Shown here piece after piece: positions 60,028 through 64,000 of a stretch of DNA of 64,000 nt. The stretch covers positions 1 through 64,000 of the forward strand of contig JAEUWI010000001.1 of the NCBI GenBank assembly GCA_016791475.1, in the 5' to 3' direction. The DNA comes from Candidatus Hydrogenedentota bacterium. GTDB taxonomy: Bacteria > Hydrogenedentota > Hydrogenedentia > Hydrogenedentales > JAEUWI01. The notes under the pieces are model-generated. The model saw only the letters and a list, made by a program, of their open reading frames with translations, searched no databases and was not told the DNA's origin. Both the position numbers and the translations under genes were made by a program. How positions within the stretch are numbered: position 1 is the stretch's first letter; each line of letters starts with the position of its first letter.

Positions 60028-60478
60028 CACCCGGATTCGGGCCGTCTTGCTTACCTGTGGGCGTGACACCTTACCAACCAGAAGTGCCATACGATTGCCA
60101 GGAACGAGCATCGACGATTCGCCGCAGGAGAATTCGTGTGCCGGTCGCTCCATGTGCAGTGGTGAAATCAGTGCCATTTCCTTTCTGACAGTTCGGATAT
60201 ATTGGCAATCCCTGATTTCGCGAAGCCCAATTGAACTCGGAAGCGCACCACCGTGGCTTAGCCTTCCAGGCTGAGACAGAGCGCTCTCCACATATTAGGA
60301 GGCCCTTTTTTTGTCTCTCGACTTTCGCCCGCCAACGATACGCAAGGTCCGCCAGCGACTGAAGTGGGCTCTGTGGATGGCTAAACCACGTTGGCGCTCG
60401 ACGTTGACCTGAAGTTGCTGTGCATGGCCGAATAACTGCCTTACAGAAAGGGTCTGCCGTCCACAGACAATGGCCTTG
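60028..60478. other. Intergenic stretch between mutS and the sigma-factor gene
   Basis: About 450 bases between converging genes. I see no credible gene, tRNA or array. GTGACACC occurs at the mutS stop and again near 60063. A run of seven or eight T at about 60305-60312, after GGAGGCCC, could serve as a weak terminator for mutS, but the stem is not clear. Confidence 0.5.
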
Positions 60479-63109
60479 CTACTCGCTCACGTCAAAGTCC
60501 GCCGTCCTCGTTTCTCCATCGACTACCTCCACGACCGTCGTGGCAAAACGAGCACCCTCAAATCGAATTGTGTGCGCGGTCGTAGTCACAAAGCAAAGCA
60601 GGGTGTACTGGCCCGGTGCGATGTCTTCGATCCTGTAGCCACCTGCGGCGTCAACTACCGCAGATCCTTCCACTTGACCTGCAAGACCTTCGAATGCGTG
60701 GGCCGACGCCTCTGTGAATTCCACCTCCCCGTGAATTGCGCTCACCTGGGCGTGCGCCGTAATCGGAATGCCCTCAACGACACCCTCGATCACACCGCCC
60801 CCGGCGAAGTCGATCTCCATCCACGGATTTGTCCCCTCAGTGATCGTTACGGGAATCGACTTCCAATGGCCGATTTCGCCGAAGGTGGGATTAATGTTCA
60901 TGGTCGCTTCACCCGGAGCCAAGTTATCGATCTTGAACGTACCGCCGGTGAGAATGGCAGCAATATGCACCTCCTCGTCCTCTCCGCGTAGCATCTGAAG
61001 CGTAATGCCGCCCCCCGTCGGAAACTGCTCGCCAAGGCGCACAAGACCTTCCAATGCGGCACTTGGCGCTACAAACGCTATGGGCACGGAGATCGTCTTA
61101 CCCGCTTCGATGGTTACTTTTACCGTGATGCGACGGCGGTACCCGTCCTCCCCCGGAATGCCCGCCACTATCCTGAGTTCGCCCGATGGAAGCGATGGAA
61201 AATGCACGCGCCCGCTTGCATCCGTTCGCCCGCTCTGGTAAGTGCTTCCGTGCGGATCATAGAGCGGCGCGGCAAACGCAAAGGAACCTTCCGCAGGTTG
61301 ACCGCCGATGGTCACCCAAACCTCCGCTTCACCTATGGATCGCTCCAATGTGATATCCAAACCTTGAAGGGACAGCGCGTCGTCCCACGCGAGTGCGACT
61401 TTTCCACTACCTTTTTCTGGATGAAACGCGTAGATCGCCTCCTCGCTGCCGTCCAGTGAGCCAATCGAAAACGTGCCGTCTTCCCCCGTAACGTCCGCCA
61501 GCGTGGCTGCAGCGGCTCTCGGTCCCATCTCATTTCCATTCGGAATAAATTGCATTTCTAACGCCCAAGCCCGCGTATAAAGCCTTGCGCCTGTGACGGA
61601 ATTCCCTTCGTTGTCGAGCACCCGCCCCTCCGCGCGGATTCCGGCACTCAGTTCGACCCGGACACCAAGCAGCGGATCGCTGGATTCAAGGGTTACCGGG
61701 GTGAAGGCTGTCTTGTACCCGTCGGCGCGTATGATGAGGGTGTTTTCGCCTAGCGAAGCACGTCCCATTCTGAACTGACCTAGCGTATCGTCCACGTTGA
61801 TCGTGTCTCCCAGACTACCCGTCTGGACGGCGCTGGCAAAACCGCGCTGCAAGGAAACAGAGTATCGGGGGATGGAAAAGCCGGTCGCAGCGTCCACGAC
61901 CACCCCTTCAACACTGCCGAGATCATCCAGAACAATTTCCAAACCTTCGGTGCCAGCCTCCAAATCACGCAGCGCCTGTCCCGTGTAGTCGCTCTGATCC
62001 ACGCTGCCACTGTAGATCCCGGGCGGCAGGCCGGTAAGGCGAAAGACGCCATCCTCGCCGGTAAACACCATGGCCGACGCTCCTTGCCCGGACACCTGCA
62101 CTTGTGCCCTCTCCAGCGGTTGATTTCGGCGATTCAAGACGCGCCCCGAGATTACCAGGTCGCCCATGCCCGCATCACTGACATCCTTTTGAGTCGCTCT
62201 GGCTGGGACGACTTTCACGATATTAACTTCTTCATTGGACGTTTTGGATGTATGCGTCTCCAATGGCTTGACAACCCGCCCTCTTTCTCCGTCACTCGCC
62301 GCCGTCAACTCGACTGCGGGCTGCACTGCTTCGGAGAGTGCCGCGCGGTTTCGTTGCACGGCGAAGCCGATAACCCCGGCCATTGCAGCAATGATCGTAC
62401 AGCTGGCAATCATCTTCAACGCGAAGCTGCCCGGAAGCGTCGAGGCAACAACTGTCGGCAGGTTCGCACCTGTGGCAGCAGCACCCGCAACCGAAATCCG
62501 GCCCACTGACGCCGTCAGGCTCGCCGGAACCATTTGACTCGCCTGCGCGGCCATCGCGGCTGCAAACGCCCCGGCGCTCGCCGTCACCCCGCGCCGCCGC
62601 AACGCGTGCCGCACCTGTTCCAGGCCCTTGTCGATGCGGTAGTGGATCGCCGGACGGCTCACGCCCAGCACGCGAGCGAGGTCGGCCTTGCTCCGGCCTT
62701 CGAGAAAATGCCCCACAATCGCGGCGCGTAGTTCCTCTGGCAATTCCGCAATTGCCGCATCCACATGCTCGTAGAGGTCGTCCCATTCGGTGCTCGTATA
62801 TTCCGGAGTTGCTGCCGCAGCCCGCTGTTCCCGCGTACGCCGCCGTTGTGCGGAATCCAAGTAGTTCAGCGCCCGATTCGTCGCCACTTTATGCAGCCAT
62901 GCCCCGAGGTAGGCCGGTGCGGCATCACGCCGCAAAGCCAGCGCCTCGAAACACTCCTGCGCCACGTCCTCCGCATCGCTGGCGTCTTTCAACACCCGCT
63001 TCGCGGCGGCATACACCAGCCCGGCGTAGCGCGCGGTAATCTCGCGAAATGCCGCGGCGTCCCCCTCGGCGCGCCAGCGCTCCAGCAACAATTGATCGGC
63101 GGTTTGCAT
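60479..63109 (-). CDS. ECF-type sigma factor fused through a membrane helix to carboxypeptidase-regulatory-like domains
   Basis: The 876-residue protein begins as a sigma-70/ECF factor. Region 2 is about residues 12-93 (AFREITARYAGLVYAAAKRV and SDAEDVAQECFEALAL). Region 4 is about 116-170 (AIAELPEELRAAIVGHFLEG and RVLGVSRPAIHYRIDKGLEQ). An Ala-rich linker (175-225) leads to one membrane helix (230-250, MIASCTIIAAMAGVIGF), and the rest, over 600 residues, is made of beta-sandwich domains like the carboxypeptidase regulatory fold (SGRVLNRRNQPLERAQVQVS, VEGVVVDAATGFSIPRYSVS, EGRVLDNEGNSVTGARLY). Thus the promoter-recognition part would be cytoplasmic and the rest outside. No anti-sigma gene is adjacent. 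How the sigma part is freed is unknown; proteolysis is possible. Confidence 0.85.
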   Translation of the reverse strand: MQTADQLLLERWRAEGDAAAFREITARYAGLVYAAAKRVLKDASDAEDVAQECFEALALRRDAAPAYLGAWLHKVATNRALNYLDSAQRRRTREQRAAAATPEYTSTEWDDLYEHVDAAIAELPEELRAAIVGHFLEGRSKADLARVLGVSRPAIHYRIDKGLEQVRHALRRRGVTASAGAFAAAMAAQASQMVPASLTASVGRISVAGAAATGANLPTVVASTLPGSFALKMIASCTIIAAMAGVIGFAVQRNRAALSEAVQPAVELTAASDGERGRVVKPLETHTSKTSNEEVNIVKVVPARATQKDVSDAGMGDLVISGRVLNRRNQPLERAQVQVSGQGASAMVFTGEDGVFRLTGLPPGIYSGSVDQSDYTGQALRDLEAGTEGLEIVLDDLGSVEGVVVDAATGFSIPRYSVSLQRGFASAVQTGSLGDTINVDDTLGQFRMGRASLGENTLIIRADGYKTAFTPVTLESSDPLLGVRVELSAGIRAEGRVLDNEGNSVTGARLYTRAWALEMQFIPNGNEMGPRAAAATLADVTGEDGTFSIGSLDGSEEAIYAFHPEKGSGKVALAWDDALSLQGLDITLERSIGEAEVWVTIGGQPAEGSFAFAAPLYDPHGSTYQSGRTDASGRVHFPSLPSGELRIVAGIPGEDGYRRRITVKVTIEAGKTISVPIAFVAPSAALEGLVRLGEQFPTGGGITLQMLRGEDEEVHIAAILTGGTFKIDNLAPGEATMNINPTFGEIGHWKSIPVTITEGTNPWMEIDFAGGGVIEGVVEGIPITAHAQVSAIHGEVEFTEASAHAFEGLAGQVEGSAVVDAAGGYRIEDIAPGQYTLLCFVTTTAHTIRFEGARFATTVVEVVDGETRTADFDVSE

Positions 63110-63352
63110 CGTCAGTCCCTCATGCCTTGCAGGCCCATTGCATTGTATATAAAAGGGACCGTGTCGAGGGTGAAAACGTCAGTTTGCGGGGCCGGTGTTC
63201 CCAGGTTACAGAGTCGGGCGCTATCGCGTACACCTGCGGTGGGCGGACTTCAAGCGCGTGGGGAGCGACCTCCTCGTGCGGTACTTTCATTCCCGCACCG
63301 CCCAGTCTGCTATCATGGGCGCTTCCCACCAATAGGAAGGAACTCGCACGTC

Positions 63353-64000
63353 ATGAATCTCGTGTTTGGTGCCATCAAGGGTCTGGAGTACGACGAGCTC
63401 AAGCCCTTTCTCCATTCTCTGTATCAGACCGGTTTTGACGGCAAGGTCGTGTTCTATGTCGGTCAGGCGAGCCAGCCCACGTGCAAGGCGCTGGACGATC
63501 TGGGTGTGGAAATCCTCACGGTGGACGAGTACAACACCTTCACCGCCACGCCGATCAACGCCCTCCGCTATTTCATCTATGAACAGTATCTCGAGGGACT
63601 CGCGGAGTTGCCGGACAAGATCCTTCTGGCGGATGTGCGCGATGTTGTTTTTCAGCGGAACCCCTTTGAGATCGACCTGGGCGACGGACTCTGCTGTTTT
63701 CTGGAGAGTGACGAGATGACCCTGGCCACTTGCCTGGCGAATTCCGGATGGCTCGCCTGCGCCTATGGCAAGGAGGTGCTCGGTCGCCTCGGACGGCACA
63801 AGATTTCCTGTTCCGGCACCACCATCGGAACCGGGGCCGCCGTACGCGACTATCTCGCCGCCATGTGCGCCGGGCTGCGCGCTATCGACGAGCGCACGCC
63901 GAATATCATGCATGTCATCTCCGGTATCGATCAATGCGTCCACAATTATCTGCTCTATTCCGATGGGCTTCCGGGCACGCGCCTCTACTCCAACGAACGA
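63353..64000 (+). CDS. Putative nucleotide-diphospho-sugar transferase-like protein (cut by window edge)
   Basis: The frame opens at ATG 63353 with AAGGAA about ten bases upstream and is still open at the right edge, 216 codons later. The start is MNLVFGAIKGLEYDELKPFL, and KILLADVRDVVFQRNPFEID contains an acidic D-x-x-D patch in the position of the metal motif of GT-A sugar transferases. SCSGTTIGTG follows. A glycosyltransferase-like role is plausible; I cannot assign donor or family firmly. The gene reads away from the sigma-factor gene across a 243-base gap that holds no other clear signal. Confidence 0.55.
   Translation, partial: MNLVFGAIKGLEYDELKPFLHSLYQTGFDGKVVFYVGQASQPTCKALDDLGVEILTVDEYNTFTATPINALRYFIYEQYLEGLAELPDKILLADVRDVVFQRNPFEIDLGDGLCCFLESDEMTLATCLANSGWLACAYGKEVLGRLGRHKISCSGTTIGTGAAVRDYLAAMCAGLRAIDERTPNIMHVISGIDQCVHNYLLYSDGLPGTRLYSNER

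Noticed and set aside
60028..60478. tRNA or small RNA gene in the gap after mutS
   Set aside because: No cloverleaf, T-loop word or CCA end could be laid out by eye on either strand.

Overview
The window reads as chromosomal DNA of a GC-rich, Gram-negative bacterium: it has a LolA-type lipoprotein carrier, several lipoproteins, a PEP-CTERM surface protein and nucleotide-sugar genes. The mix of Gfo/Idh/MocA oxidoreductases, TIM-barrel sugar isomerases, PIG-L deacetylases, PKD lipoproteins and a sigma factor with a very long C-terminal extension suggests a PVC-like or Hydrogenedentota-like lineage. That placement is inference; there is no rRNA in the window. I found no tRNA, rRNA or CRISPR array.

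Layout. 1-3.5 kb is an AT-richer accessory segment: the end of an IS256-type transposase, an ankyrin membrane protein, decayed mobile DNA marked by four copies of an 18-base motif, and a truncated ORF coupled to a SUKH-type immunity gene. 3.5-16 kb holds pyrophosphatase, rmlA, a NodU/SxtI-type carbamoyltransferase with SxtJ-like and SxtK-like (DUF5989) partners, a DUF58/transglutaminase pair, and a Rep/UvrD helicase. A Schlafen/AlbA_2 ATPase gene sits inside the carbamoyltransferase triad. 16-21 kb holds a pentapeptide-repeat protein and ruvC-ruvA-ruvB. 21-26.5 kb holds an alkyltransferase-like repair protein with a 26-copy heptamer array just upstream, sugar-metabolism genes, and a PEP-CTERM gene behind a near-consensus sigma-54 site. 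26.6-37.4 kb holds a large membrane phosphatase/kinase signalling protein, two PIG-L deacetylases around a ten-PKD lipoprotein, and small envelope proteins. 37.5-52.6 kb is mainly glycan and envelope biosynthesis: MEMO-like protein, glycosyltransferases, sugar isomerase, a nonulosonate-type cluster, epimerase, phosphoheptose isomerase, methyltransferase and cardiolipin synthase. 52.6-60 kb is housekeeping: cysE, maf, lolA, divIVA-like, proC, an acetyltransferase and mutS. 60-64 kb has a sigma factor fused through a membrane segment to carboxypeptidase-regulatory-like domains, and a gene cut by the right edge.

The most unusual non-coding signal is a dispersed family of intergenic arrays with a 9-base period and a GGAC-like core (sometimes with 7-base TTGACA/TTGACAG-like heptamers). 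They often occur as facing inverted copies. The 9-mer differs from locus to locus, but the two arms at one locus complement each other, so structure rather than sequence appears to be kept. I count about ten such loci.
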